IMG/VR virus record: IMGVR_UViG_3300050821_001198
Coordinates: 1-64,000 of that record
DNA from: a virus
Direction: 5' to 3' (one strand)
Length of the DNA: 64,000 bases
Made by a program: the position numbers and the translations under genes. The notes below the pieces were generated by a model, which was not told where the DNA came from, searched no databases, and saw nothing but the letters and a program-made list of their open reading frames with translations. Below, in pieces: positions 22,847 to 34,600 of the stretch. Within the stretch, counting starts at the first letter, position 1; each line of letters starts with the position of its first letter.

Positions 22847-23233
22847 ATGACCGACGACAATTGGTTCCGTAACTCGATAGCCGCCTTGATCCTGATCGTC
22901 ATGACGGCGGCGCTTGTTGTTGGCATTCTCGGCCTCTCTAAAAGCGCCAGCCAAGAGGGTCAGCTAAAGACTCAACAGGGTCAGCTTGTAGCCCAGCAGG
23001 GCCAGTTGAAACAGCAGGAGCAAGCCCTAAAGGCCAACGTACTCGATCAGGTTACAAACCGTGCCCGAAACGTCTACACTTGGTGCGGGGCTATCGATGC
23101 AGAGCGCACGATCCTAGTGACGTATATTGCCCATGTCAGCGGCCAGTACAAGAACGTTCCAGTGCTAGACCTCCCCCAACTTGACTGCAAGGCTATTGCC
23201 GACCGAACCCTGGCATCAGCGAGGCATAAGTAA
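22847..23233 (+). CDS. Membrane-anchored protein with Gln-rich heptads
   Basis: A 128-residue protein with one N-terminal membrane helix (residues ~10-30), then a coiled segment with four G-Q-L-x2-Q-Q repeats, and an exported C-terminal domain with two Cys. The topology matches an inner-membrane spanin-like or sensor protein, though no family can be named. One-base overlap with the next gene. Confidence 0.65.
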   Translation: MTDDNWFRNSIAALILIVMTAALVVGILGLSKSASQEGQLKTQQGQLVAQQGQLKQQEQALKANVLDQVTNRARNVYTWCGAIDAERTILVTYIAHVSGQYKNVPVLDLPQLDCKAIADRTLASARHK

Positions 23234-23472
23234 TGCGTCTCCGTAGGCGAGCCAGTGAGATTGACCCTCTGTGGCAAGAGCTTCATGACGTGGAGTACCG
23301 CGTCCGCCGCATCGAGGATGAAGAGCTAGCTGAAGAGGCCGAGGCCCGGGGCGCTGTCAAAGAGACACAGCGGCGGCTCTCCAGACGACATAAGCTTCTC
23401 GTAACTGTCAGCGGCGGTGTCGCCTTCATCTCGACCGTCATTACCATCCTTACCAAGCTCCACGTTCTCTAG
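23233..23472 (+). CDS. Small membrane protein, holin-like topology
   Basis: A 79-residue protein: charged Glu/Arg helix (1-55), then a C-terminal membrane helix (~58-78). Overlaps the kinase-like gene start (TAGTG). Could be a holin or a membrane partner of the kinase-like protein. Confidence 0.6.
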   Translation: MRLRRRASEIDPLWQELHDVEYRVRRIEDEELAEEAEARGAVKETQRRLSRRHKLLVTVSGGVAFISTVITILTKLHVL

Positions 23473-25091
23473 TGGAGGACTGGACCCCGACATCCCTAGG
23501 CGTACCTCACGCTGACGATTTGCGGTCACCGATCTTCGACCTACGCGAGTGGCTAGATCAGTTCCCGTCTGAGCCTCTTCCTCTAACGCCGCATTTACGA
23601 GGCGTTACGGCCGATTCCGGGGATAACGCATCAAAAGAGCAGCTTTGTAAAGAGTGTGGTCGTGAGCACGAGCCCGGTGTTCCGTGTCCGGAGATGAGCG
23701 GTGGACCCACCGTCATGCCCGCGCCACCCAAGACGGCACGTCGTAAGACGGCTCGCCCCGGTGAAGACATGGATACGCCCGTCATTGAGTGCCCACATTG
23801 CTGGGAGCTAGTTGACGACCCCGGTAGCCTCCCCTATAACCAGATTACCTGTCCTGAGTGTGGCGAGAACGTCGAGGGCGGAATTCACTACAAGAGCCGC
23901 AAAGAGGCGTACGGAACAGACGAGGAAGAGGACAAGAGCAAGTTCACCGACCCCCGGTCACCATCATGGGGCGACGACGAGCACCACAACGAACTGAACC
24001 GTCAGAAGGCATGGGGCGGAGTACCTCCGGAGATGCTCGCTGAGAACCCGATCAACAACTTCAATGTTCTGGGCGGCGGCATCAACGACACTTACACGGG
24101 GGACCTGGAGGGTGACGGCCGTGTCATCCTCAAGTCAAAGGCCCAAGAGCGTTCCCCTGAGCGCGAAGATGACGATGACCTAGATGACAATGGGAACTTC
24201 CACCCGACACGTTGGTCAATCAGCCCCGGCTACGACGCTGAGCGCGAGAAGGCGGCTCACATCATCAGTAAGCATCTCGATCTCCCCGGTGCCCGTGTGC
24301 CCACCACAGACATTCGCCACGTTGAGTACCCGGAGTCGGTGTTCAATGAGGATGCGGACTACGACGTACCCACTAGCTGGCAGAGCGGCCCTACGTCCGT
24401 TCAGCACATGATCCCGAACGCCGAGGCGTACGATGAAGGTTACAGGCTCGACCCTGACGAGCTTCGTAATGCCGCACTCTTCGACAGCATCATCGGTAAC
24501 CATGACCGCCACGGTGCCAACGGCCTGATCACCGATGCAGGATTCGTACCCATCGATCATGGCCTTAGCTTCCCTGACAACTCGATCCACGAGCCTTCTG
24601 GGAACTACGACCTCCATGAGTACAACCGCGACTTCTTGGATGGCGCTGAGCTTCAGAGGCACGAGAGGGATCACCTTCAGCGGCTCCTAAACCACCCTAC
24701 CATGTGGAACGAACTGAACGACCTGGATCTGCCTCCTAACACGATTCCCTTTACCCGCAACCGTATACAGGCGATGATCGGCAACAACAAGATGCTCGAC
24801 AACGCCGACATGACAGTGGCGCACGGCGGCGACCCCAATGAGCAGCCGGAATGCGTGCACTGCGGTACTTGGAGGGTCCCCATGGGAGGGAAGCTCGAAT
24901 GCGCCAATGGCTGTGACGAGTGGGAGGACGACCCGGACGCCGACACATGGTCTGGCAACGGCGCAGAACAGCGTGAGCAGGCTCAGCAGGCCCTTAGGCA
25001 GCAGTACCCGCAGCAGCCACTCGATTCAAACATGTTCGCTCCCGGCCAGCCCGAGTGGCCCGAACACCCTCAGTGGCAGACGGTGGGTTGA
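23472..25091 (+). CDS. PI3/4-kinase-like protein with three zinc ribbons
   Basis: A 539-residue protein with GTG start. Two zinc ribbons (C59-x2-C62...C72 and C107-x2-C110...C127-x2-C130) precede a kinase-like domain. That domain has a Gly-rich loop (GGGIND, 201-206), a putative ATP-binding Lys at 221, acidic helix residues near 257-259, a catalytic loop G-N-H-D-R-H-x2-N (342-350) and a metal-binding I-D-H-G at 361-364. This loop order is that of bacterial PI3/4-kinase-like and HipA-related kinases. A third ribbon lies near residue 460, followed by a Gln/Pro tail. Substrate unknown. It ends the plus-strand cassette behind small membrane proteins. Confidence 0.78.
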   Translation: MEDWTPTSLGVPHADDLRSPIFDLREWLDQFPSEPLPLTPHLRGVTADSGDNASKEQLCKECGREHEPGVPCPEMSGGPTVMPAPPKTARRKTARPGEDMDTPVIECPHCWELVDDPGSLPYNQITCPECGENVEGGIHYKSRKEAYGTDEEEDKSKFTDPRSPSWGDDEHHNELNRQKAWGGVPPEMLAENPINNFNVLGGGINDTYTGDLEGDGRVILKSKAQERSPEREDDDDLDDNGNFHPTRWSISPGYDAEREKAAHIISKHLDLPGARVPTTDIRHVEYPESVFNEDADYDVPTSWQSGPTSVQHMIPNAEAYDEGYRLDPDELRNAALFDSIIGNHDRHGANGLITDAGFVPIDHGLSFPDNSIHEPSGNYDLHEYNRDFLDGAELQRHERDHLQRLLNHPTMWNELNDLDLPPNTIPFTRNRIQAMIGNNKMLDNADMTVAHGGDPNEQPECVHCGTWRVPMGGKLECANGCDEWEDDPDADTWSGNGAEQREQAQQALRQQYPQQPLDSNMFAPGQPEWPEHPQWQTVG

Positions 25092-25116
25092 CTCATGCAC
25101 TCTGATCTGCTAGAAT
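25088..25116 (+). promoter_or_regulatory. Promoter, TTGACT-17-TAGAAT, leaderless output
   Basis: TTGACT (25088-25093) overlaps the stop of the kinase-like gene. TAGAAT is at 25111-25116. ATG 25125 follows eight bases later with no ribosome site. Confidence 0.7.
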
Positions 25117-25124
25117 AGCCTCCT

Positions 25125-25376
25125 ATGAACCGTTTGTCATTCCATGATCGAGAGGACGGCCATGAACTTGGTGCCGTCGAAGTCCGTGACGGCATCGCTA
25201 TCCCGACGAACGACTACGCTGCTCGCCGTATGAAGATCACCCTCGGCCATCAGCATCACGACGCTCGGCCCGAACAGGGCTCCAACTTCCTGGCGGCCCT
25301 GTTCGAGCACTACCGGCGAAGCTCAGGCGTAGCCGTGAAGTCCGACGCCGGTCATTCTCAGGGCCTTCACTCGTAG
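25125..25376 (+). CDS. Leaderless 83-residue hypothetical protein
   Basis: Last gene of the plus-strand segment, with its own promoter. His/Arg-rich centre (G-H-Q-H-H-D), no known domain. Its 3' end overlaps the convergent glycosyltransferase gene by ten bases. Confidence 0.65.
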   Translation: MNRLSFHDREDGHELGAVEVRDGIAIPTNDYAARRMKITLGHQHHDARPEQGSNFLAALFEHYRRSSGVAVKSDAGHSQGLHS

Positions 25377-26446
25377 AAGCCGTCGCCCCAGAGGCCCATC
25401 AGCCGCTTGAAGTACACGTCGTACTTAGCGCCGACGACCTCCGTGCTGAATCTGGCTTGTGCGTGATTCCGGATCTCCGCGTTGTTGAGATACTGAAGCT
25501 GGCCGGTAGCCGCCTCAAACTCCTTCAGCGTCCGACAGCGGAACCCGTCTACACCGTCCCTCACGGTCTCTGTGAAGGCTCCCCAATCCGTAGTGAGAAC
25601 GGGGGTGCCGCAGAGCATGGCTTCCGCCACGACGCCGCCAAACGGCTCTAGGTAGAGCGTGGGGCACAATAGGGCCTTGCAGGACGAGAGTAGTTGCCCG
25701 CGAGTCTCTGTGTCGGCATACCCGACGTACTCAACATGATCGTGCTGAGGTCTATCTCCGCCGGTCCCCGCCACGATAAGCTTTGCTCCGAGACGCCTGG
25801 TCAACTCGATGGCGATGTCGTAACCCTTGCGAGGGGTCATTCGAGACATGAAGAGGTACGATTCTGAATCGCCGTTGAGGCGGCGCTCAGGAAACTCGTC
25901 TGCGTCGTAGTAGTTCGGGATGACTGCATCATAGAACCGACCATCCGCCGACGACGGTCCCATCTTCCCGTACACAGTGTGCATCCATGCGTAGCTCTCG
26001 AACACGCGATAGGGCGCGTACACACCCTCATAGCCAATCCCGTACTCCACCGACATGTTCGACGGGAAACTCTCGATGATGCTAGCCTGGGGACTCCCGG
26101 TGATGAAGCAGATGAAGTCCTGAGGTTCGATGCGCTCGCTGATCTCTGCAATGACCCGATGGTTGAAGCTCCGCCAATAGGGAAGCTCACTATTCCAATC
26201 GAGCCCGAACCACTCCTTATTGACCCACCACGGATACTTCCGAAATTGTCGCTGCTGTGCGTCTAGTGAGAGCACGGGAATGTGCTCCGTGCATTCCGCC
26301 TCGTTTCGCCCCGATGAGTACAGGAAGACCTCGTAGCCGCGACGAGTCATCATCGTGGCGAACTTGCGGACCTTAGCCGTATAGGCGCACTGGTTGTAGT
26401 CGGAGGTCGTCTCGGTGTGAGGGAGTCCGATTACGTGGAGGCGCAC
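25367..26446 (-). CDS. Glycosyltransferase, GT4-like (GT-B fold)
   Basis: A 359-residue protein. The C-terminal half has the GT4 donor-site pattern: S-R-M-T-P-R-K-G-Y-D, V-G-Y, then E-P-F-G-G-V-V-A-E-A-M-L-C-G-T-P-V with the E-x7-E pair. It transfers a sugar from a nucleotide sugar to an unknown acceptor. GTG 26446 lies six bases past the -10 box (leaderless). It lies directly downstream of the collagen-like fibre genes, so fibre glycosylation is a reasonable guess. Modifying the host surface is the alternative. Confidence 0.85.
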   Translation of the reverse strand: MRLHVIGLPHTETTSDYNQCAYTAKVRKFATMMTRRGYEVFLYSSGRNEAECTEHIPVLSLDAQQRQFRKYPWWVNKEWFGLDWNSELPYWRSFNHRVIAEISERIEPQDFICFITGSPQASIIESFPSNMSVEYGIGYEGVYAPYRVFESYAWMHTVYGKMGPSSADGRFYDAVIPNYYDADEFPERRLNGDSESYLFMSRMTPRKGYDIAIELTRRLGAKLIVAGTGGDRPQHDHVEYVGYADTETRGQLLSSCKALLCPTLYLEPFGGVVAEAMLCGTPVLTTDWGAFTETVRDGVDGFRCRTLKEFEAATGQLQYLNNAEIRNHAQARFSTEVVGAKYDVYFKRLMGLWGDGFYE

Positions 26447-26452
26447 AAGGAA

Positions 26453-26481
26453 ATCGTAACAGGCGGGTCGCGCCGTGTCAA
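26453..26481 (-). promoter_or_regulatory. Promoter, TTGACA-17-TACGAT, leaderless output
   Basis: TTGACA (26481-26476) and TACGAT (26458-26453) separate glycosyltransferase transcription from the fibre operon and suggest early rather than late expression. Confidence 0.65.
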
Positions 26482-26482
26482 G

Positions 26483-28186
26483 TTACGCCACGCGGACAAC
26501 GCTGAGATAGTTATTGGTGCTGTCGTTACCGTCAGGGTATCCAGATGTCGTTACATTGGTCTGGAACCAAAGCTCAAGGTAGTCACCGGCATTACACAAG
26601 AGGATATCTGAGATTGCGAGAGCCGTTAGAGACCCGGCGGCCCCCGCTGCCGTTGCCATGCACACTCCATGTGTGACGACGGTACCATTCTGGTAAATCG
26701 CAAGGTAGTTCTGAGCGCCGCCCGCTACCGCTGTATTCAAGAGAATCTGTCCACTGACCTGGTAATAGCCCGCAACACGACAACTGTACCGATGATTCGT
26801 GAGACTCCAGTTGCCGCCCGGGTCATAATCAACCGTATCAAACGCGATCTTCTGCCATCCACTACCGTAAGCCGAGGGAGTTGAAGCTACATGTGCTCGC
26901 CCAATAGTGTTCGACCCTATTAGGGGTCCTTGGTTCTGCTGGGTCTTCAGCGCCTCTGTAGGGTTAGAGGCGTAGTAGTTGGCGATTCCAGCAAAATCGT
27001 AGGCCGCTACGATCCCTGTACCCGCCGAGTTAGGATGAATCTGATCGGTCTCCGTGAAGTAGTACACATTCTTGGCGATAGCTGTGTCCGCTCCTGTCGG
27101 CACAATGACGCGACCATCGGAATAAAGAGCGGCAACCGCCTGTAGCGCACTAAGCACAGATGCGACCCCCGCGTCATTCAGCGCGTATGGACGGGTCAAC
27201 CCCTCTACTGAATATCCGGTGCTTGTCAATCGTAGCGGTGGCTCCAGAATCACAAGCGGTGGCACATCCGCCTCAATACCCCACCAGTCGAAGAAGACAC
27301 CCTTGGTCTGAGCGTTGGTGAATGTAAGTGTGACATTCTGAGCCCCCGCAGCTAGAGTCCCGGCCGGTACGCGAATAGTCGCAGTTCCGTAATGAGCATT
27401 GGTGGTGGTATTGTTGAAGGCTGCCCAGATAGTACCCAAGTTGATCGTATTGCCGATGGGGTTACCTAGGTGATCCGTGGCCGCAATGGTACCCGCAAAC
27501 CCCGTAGGCCACGGTGTCGCGTCATTGATGATAGTGCCAAAGCACACGCCTTCACCGTTGTAGTCCGAGGGCAACGCGATAGTAATTGTGGCGGAGGCGG
27601 AGGCTGTTCGGTGAGCCGTTGTCCCAGAACTCTGAGTATTGGCGGTGAACGTGCTGGTTGTCCATGTTCCGGTCGAATAGGTAACCGTGGCATCGCCATC
27701 CTCGAAGACCTCTGCACAGCGAATCCGATCCACCGCCGCCTGCATGGCCGCCTCGAAAACTGTCGTGAACCCGGACCCAAACATGCCGTAGTCGTTGATG
27801 CCGTAGATAAAGAGAACAGCCCCCAAGTTGGTGACATACGGTGCTCCCGAAAGGGTGGGCGAGAAGGTAGAGTAGATTGTCGGCCAGCCGCCTGTGGCTG
27901 CTGCTCCTGATAGGCCGGACCCGTTCTCAAGGCAGATGCACGAGCCGCCTATCCCGTAGTTAGACTCAGTGGCACCCATCGCTTGAGCGATACGTGTCGA
28001 TTGCCTGTCGTTGACCGAGTAGGCGGGAGTAGCGTTCGTGAGGCCATTACCCTGAGCGTATGAGTGTCCAAACACCATCAGGTTCTTGGGAAGCGCGGGA
28101 ATTGTTCCCGTAGGCCCGGTCGGCCCGGTTGGGCCGGTAGGTCCAGTTGGACCGCCTGTGCCTGTTACTAGAGTGGAAGTTGCCAT
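26483..28186 (-). CDS. Fibre protein: collagen-like stem, SGNH hydrolase, C1q-like tip
   Basis: A 567-residue protein. Residues 10-28 are (G-P-T) triplets. Residues ~36-390 form an SGNH/GDSL hydrolase: G-H-S-Y nucleophile block with Ser42, G-I-N-D block, and D-Q-I-H-P-N carrying the catalytic Asp/His. The last ~140 residues (G-W-Q-K-I-A-F-D-T ... L-E-L-W-F) resemble a C1q/TNF-like jelly roll. Such a fibre could deacetylate or de-esterify surface polysaccharide and bind it at the tip. Ten bases downstream of the adjacent tail gene. Confidence 0.82.
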   Translation of the reverse strand: MATSTLVTGTGGPTGPTGPTGPTGPTGTIPALPKNLMVFGHSYAQGNGLTNATPAYSVNDRQSTRIAQAMGATESNYGIGGSCICLENGSGLSGAAATGGWPTIYSTFSPTLSGAPYVTNLGAVLFIYGINDYGMFGSGFTTVFEAAMQAAVDRIRCAEVFEDGDATVTYSTGTWTTSTFTANTQSSGTTAHRTASASATITIALPSDYNGEGVCFGTIINDATPWPTGFAGTIAATDHLGNPIGNTINLGTIWAAFNNTTTNAHYGTATIRVPAGTLAAGAQNVTLTFTNAQTKGVFFDWWGIEADVPPLVILEPPLRLTSTGYSVEGLTRPYALNDAGVASVLSALQAVAALYSDGRVIVPTGADTAIAKNVYYFTETDQIHPNSAGTGIVAAYDFAGIANYYASNPTEALKTQQNQGPLIGSNTIGRAHVASTPSAYGSGWQKIAFDTVDYDPGGNWSLTNHRYSCRVAGYYQVSGQILLNTAVAGGAQNYLAIYQNGTVVTHGVCMATAAGAAGSLTALAISDILLCNAGDYLELWFQTNVTTSGYPDGNDSTNNYLSVVRVA

Positions 28187-28195
28187 GACCGGAAC

Positions 28196-28857
28196 CTAGG
28201 AATACGTCGCAATTGCGCCTACGAGACTTAGGCCAGAGGTATGCGGGGTAAACGTGCAGGTTGGGGTCACCGTTGTATTGACGATTTGATACCCCATACC
28301 GAAAAAGTCGTTGTTCGTATCTCCCGTTGCGATGTCAACCCATCCGCTCGACGGGGTGATGGTTGTACCGGCTACTGCGTTCCCAGCAAGGCTCGCTACA
28401 GCGACGAGAAGTTCCGGCGAATGCGCCGTTGTAGCACAGTTTACCGTGACACTAGCCGTTCCTGTGCCGGTCGCTGTTTTATCAAGCGTTGGTCCGGTTC
28501 CAAGCACCAACAGGAGGGTGAACCCCCAATTGCCGCTAGATGAAGCGGGCGTGATTGTCCAAGTGCTGCCTTTGGCAAGCGCAGTTGTAATTGTCGCGCG
28601 AAAGATGTGAGCAACAGGGCCGCCCGCATTCTCAACTACATCTAGGTGATATGTATTGCCCCCGGCATCAGCTATCTCAGACGTTGTAAGACTGACGCCG
28701 CCGCCTGACTTAGCGCCTGCGATCAATGTGGCACCTACCGGAACAGGAGATGTCAATGTGCAACTGAGGGAGGTAACGTTTGTTTCCGTGTAAGCGTTGC
28801 CAGGGGTTGAAACGAAGCGCGGGCGATGAGGTTGAAAGGGCGCTCTGCGACGAGTCA

Positions 28858-28858
<1 letters not shown>
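28196..28858 (-). CDS. Tail-associated beta-rich protein
   Basis: A 220-residue Thr/Ser/Gly-rich protein of repeated strands, starting with GTG 28858 in a TAGTG junction with the collagen-like gene. The pattern is that of small phage or surface receptor-binding domains. No enzyme motif was seen. Confidence 0.65.
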
Positions 28859-31163
<2,305 letters not shown>

Positions 31164-31167
<4 letters not shown>

Positions 31168-31652
31168 GGGGTTGGACTGATAAGAGCGATTGTCCCGATA
31201 ACGGGGAAGTAGTTGTTGGTGTCAGTATCAATGACTTCGATGTTGAAGTCGTACGAGCCCACAGCGAAAACGGACATCTGAGTGCCGGTAAACTTGACGG
31301 CCACGGTACCCTCCGTGCCTCCCATGGTGGCGGCGACGGTCACGCTCGGACCGGACGGGTTACCCGTTGTGGCTATAGTGGCAGAACCCGTCCACCCCGT
31401 AAGGTTGAGCTTATCAAGCGGAGCCCAATTAGTACCTCCGTCCGTGACGGGGTTGTCATTCTCTGCGATCTCATTGAGCGAGGCGTAGACATTCGCATCG
31501 GCACCCGCTACCATAGCGTTGACGGGGTAGGTGCGAAATGGCTGCCAGATTCCGTACCAGACGTACTCAAGATTCCCGTCGAAAAGAGTGATCTGCGTAT
31601 CGAAGGTCCCGCCTACGACACCCTGGAACGCGATATTGGCAGGCTGAATCAT
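31164..31652 (-). CDS. Small tail or baseplate protein, BppU-like features
   Basis: A 162-residue beta-rich protein with an N-terminal segment (Q-G-D/V[13 protein letters not shown]) like the N-terminal domain of phage baseplate proteins that hold fibres. It precedes the fibre genes, so it probably connects the collagen-like fibre to the tail. Confidence 0.6.
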
Positions 31653-31693
31653 ACGTAGATTACTCAGCCGCGAGGGCGAGTTTCTACGCGACC

Positions 31694-34600
31694 CTACTTA
31701 TATACCCGTCTCGGCCCGGTCTGTCCGGGTGGTAGTTGCTGCGAGGGCCGAACCTGGCCCGGATCAAGGTAGCCAATGGCGAATCGTGCCTCGCCCGGAC
31801 CGTTGTCGTCCATGGAGAACATGACTTCGGTCCACCCTGTCATCTCGTCCTGCGCCTGTACCTCGCCCGTGCGTGGGGAGCCGTCAGGACGCCTAGCCGT
31901 GACGAGAACATACTGCCCTGCGCCACCCTGCTCCTGCATGTACTCGTCTTCCATCAACTGGACGATCTGTCCATTCTGGTACTGTGCCGCCCACACGAAC
32001 TTAGAGTATGTGCCGGGACTCTGCACGGGGTTGAACGGGCTCGTGGGCTTGGCGCCCGGTACCGAGACCGCCCACGGAGGGGATGGCTGACCGCCATCTG
32101 TGGTGCCCGGTCCCTGCCACTGCTCCCATAGCTGCATCTGCTGGCCGGGGAACGGCGGGATGACGCCCTGGGGCTGTGCTCGCTGCTGCGGCTGAGCCTG
32201 CTGTGCCGGTGGCATCCCCGGAAGCGGCTGCTGACCCTGATCGGCCGGGAACATGTCCCCGTTAGGCATGAACGTACGTGGGCCGCTGGGAGCCTCTCTG
32301 ACGCCAATCGGCGCTGGGGCGGGTGCTGGGCCGCCTTTCGGCGCTCCTGGCCCCGGAGGGCCTCCTGGCTGCCCTGGGAGCCCGGGTGGACCGCCTGGGG
32401 CTGGAGCCGGTTGCCCAGAGGGTCCCTGTTGCTCGTCATCGTCGTCTACAGGGGCTGAGAGGCTCTTCCAGTATAGCGCGAGAACGTGAGAGCACGGACG
32501 CTGCTCGTACTTCTTCCACTTGCGAGTGCGATCAAATGAGAACTGAGCCCATGGGCACTGGCAGTTGTGAACATTCACCCCATAGACACGGAATGAGTGA
32601 TCCTCTTCGACCTCCATGTCAAACACGGGGCCGTCGTAATCCTCGAAGGTAACGCTCTCGATCTTATACCAAGACTTGCCATCGCGGACGAACCGAGGAT
32701 TGCAGCGAGCGCCGGTCGCCCACCGCACTCGGTAAATCCGTCGCCAGTTCTTGACGAATCCATTACCACTGTTCTCGTCATTCCATGTAAGCGAGGTAGC
32801 ATGACCGAGACGATCAAGAATAAGGCGAAGCTGATGTGCCATCGACCCACTTGTTGTGATGATAGAGGTTCGATTGCCGTCTACATGGCCGTCGCCCGCG
32901 ACATAGGCATCGATAAAAGCCCTCTGGACGGCCAACGGGGCTCGAAGTAGGGAAGGATGAAGTTGCTTCAAATGAGACCCGGTTCCTACCGCCTCTGTCA
33001 CAAGGGCTCGTAGACCCCCGTCCGATACTCGGAAGTCTGTCGTGTCCATACGATCCGTTCCGGGCCATGTATTCATGCGAATGGTCCCCGGCGTCCCGAA
33101 CTTACGTTCGATGATCTCAGATAGCTTCTTGGCGATGGGTCGCTCGTCCCGATGCATACTAAAACCGATCCGATTCTTTGTTGCCTTGATCACGAACCCT
33201 TCAGCCGCATACCATCCCAAGACGGTCCCCATATCCTCATCGATAGTGACGCCAGCAATCACGCAAGTCTCTTCCTCCTGAATCGGAGTGGATGACAGAT
33301 AGCCACCCGCTTGAAGCTTGTTTGCCTGCTCCCACCCGAACCTCGGGTTTAGCGGCCCCTCCCCAAGCTTGATCTTGCCGCGCCAACCAACACAGTCTTG
33401 CAGGTAGTAATCGTCGTTGGCCGACCAGAACTGGTGGTCCTCGGTGCAGACAATAGGCTCATCCACCCCCTGAAGCTTGATTGTCGCCAGCCGCCCTCGG
33501 TAGGGCTTTGACCAATGAGTAAGAACAGCCCGCGAGTTACCCTCATGAGTGAGAACGTGGTCGCCAACACCGATATCCTTGATTGCACGTCGAGTCCCGT
33601 CTGCCATTGTGACAGGGGCATCGGGGAGGAAACAATGCCAGTTGGTGATCACCCGTGACTCCGGGTCCTGGCGGCCGATCTCTACCTCGTACTGACCGTG
33701 GTCGCCCTGCACGGTGCCAACGATGTTCGTGGTGCCGTTGCGGAGTAGGATGACCTGATTACCCTGGATGAGCCGCTTGGCCTTCTCCATGATGTCGTTC
33801 CAGTCTGCCGTCTTGATAGCGCTCTCCCGCCGTTGAACGGCTATGCGCCTAATCCGTTCTGGTGGGATTGGCTCAACTACCCGCCATCCTGAACTCATCA
33901 GCGAAGTGCCAGCCTTACCTCCCGGTAAGAAGTTTTCAGGATCTTCGTATATCGGTCCAGTTGGTTCAACTCGGTAGACATTTGCTTGATCGCCCCCGTA
34001 TAAGCCAGCCTGATCAGGATCAACATGAGCATATGCCATCGTAGGGTGATAGGATTGATTGCGTACCCCTTCGACTTCGCTGAAGTTACCAGGATGTCCT
34101 ATCTCAGAAGCCGGTTGTACGACGTCACCAGGATTGAGTAGAGCATTGGTGCCATGGTAAAAAGGTCCTTCACCCTCATAGGGATAGAAAGGTGATTCAT
34201 CGGTTGGTGGCGGTGTAATACGTCGCATTCCTATCGTTCTGCGACGGGTATTCGGAACGTTTGCGCCAGGGGCATAGTAACTCTCATATGCCCATTGGGA
34301 TGGGTCCATCAACTCTAGGCGATCAGGGGATATCGGCTGAGTCGTCATAGCGGCATCTTCAGGAGGGGATCCCAAGTATGGGTCACCTACAAGAGGTAAA
34401 CCCTCATGACGAACGCGCCACACATCATAGGGGACATGGAAATCAAAGTACTTCATCGCAGCATAATCGTGAGCACTATGTTCATCGCCCCAAAGATAAT
34501 TGCCCTCTGGTGCCTCGATACTCGCATCGGCACCCCGAGCGTGGTCCAAACCATACTGGAGGATGCTATCACGGGAATCAGAGGGCGCAACGTGGTACAT

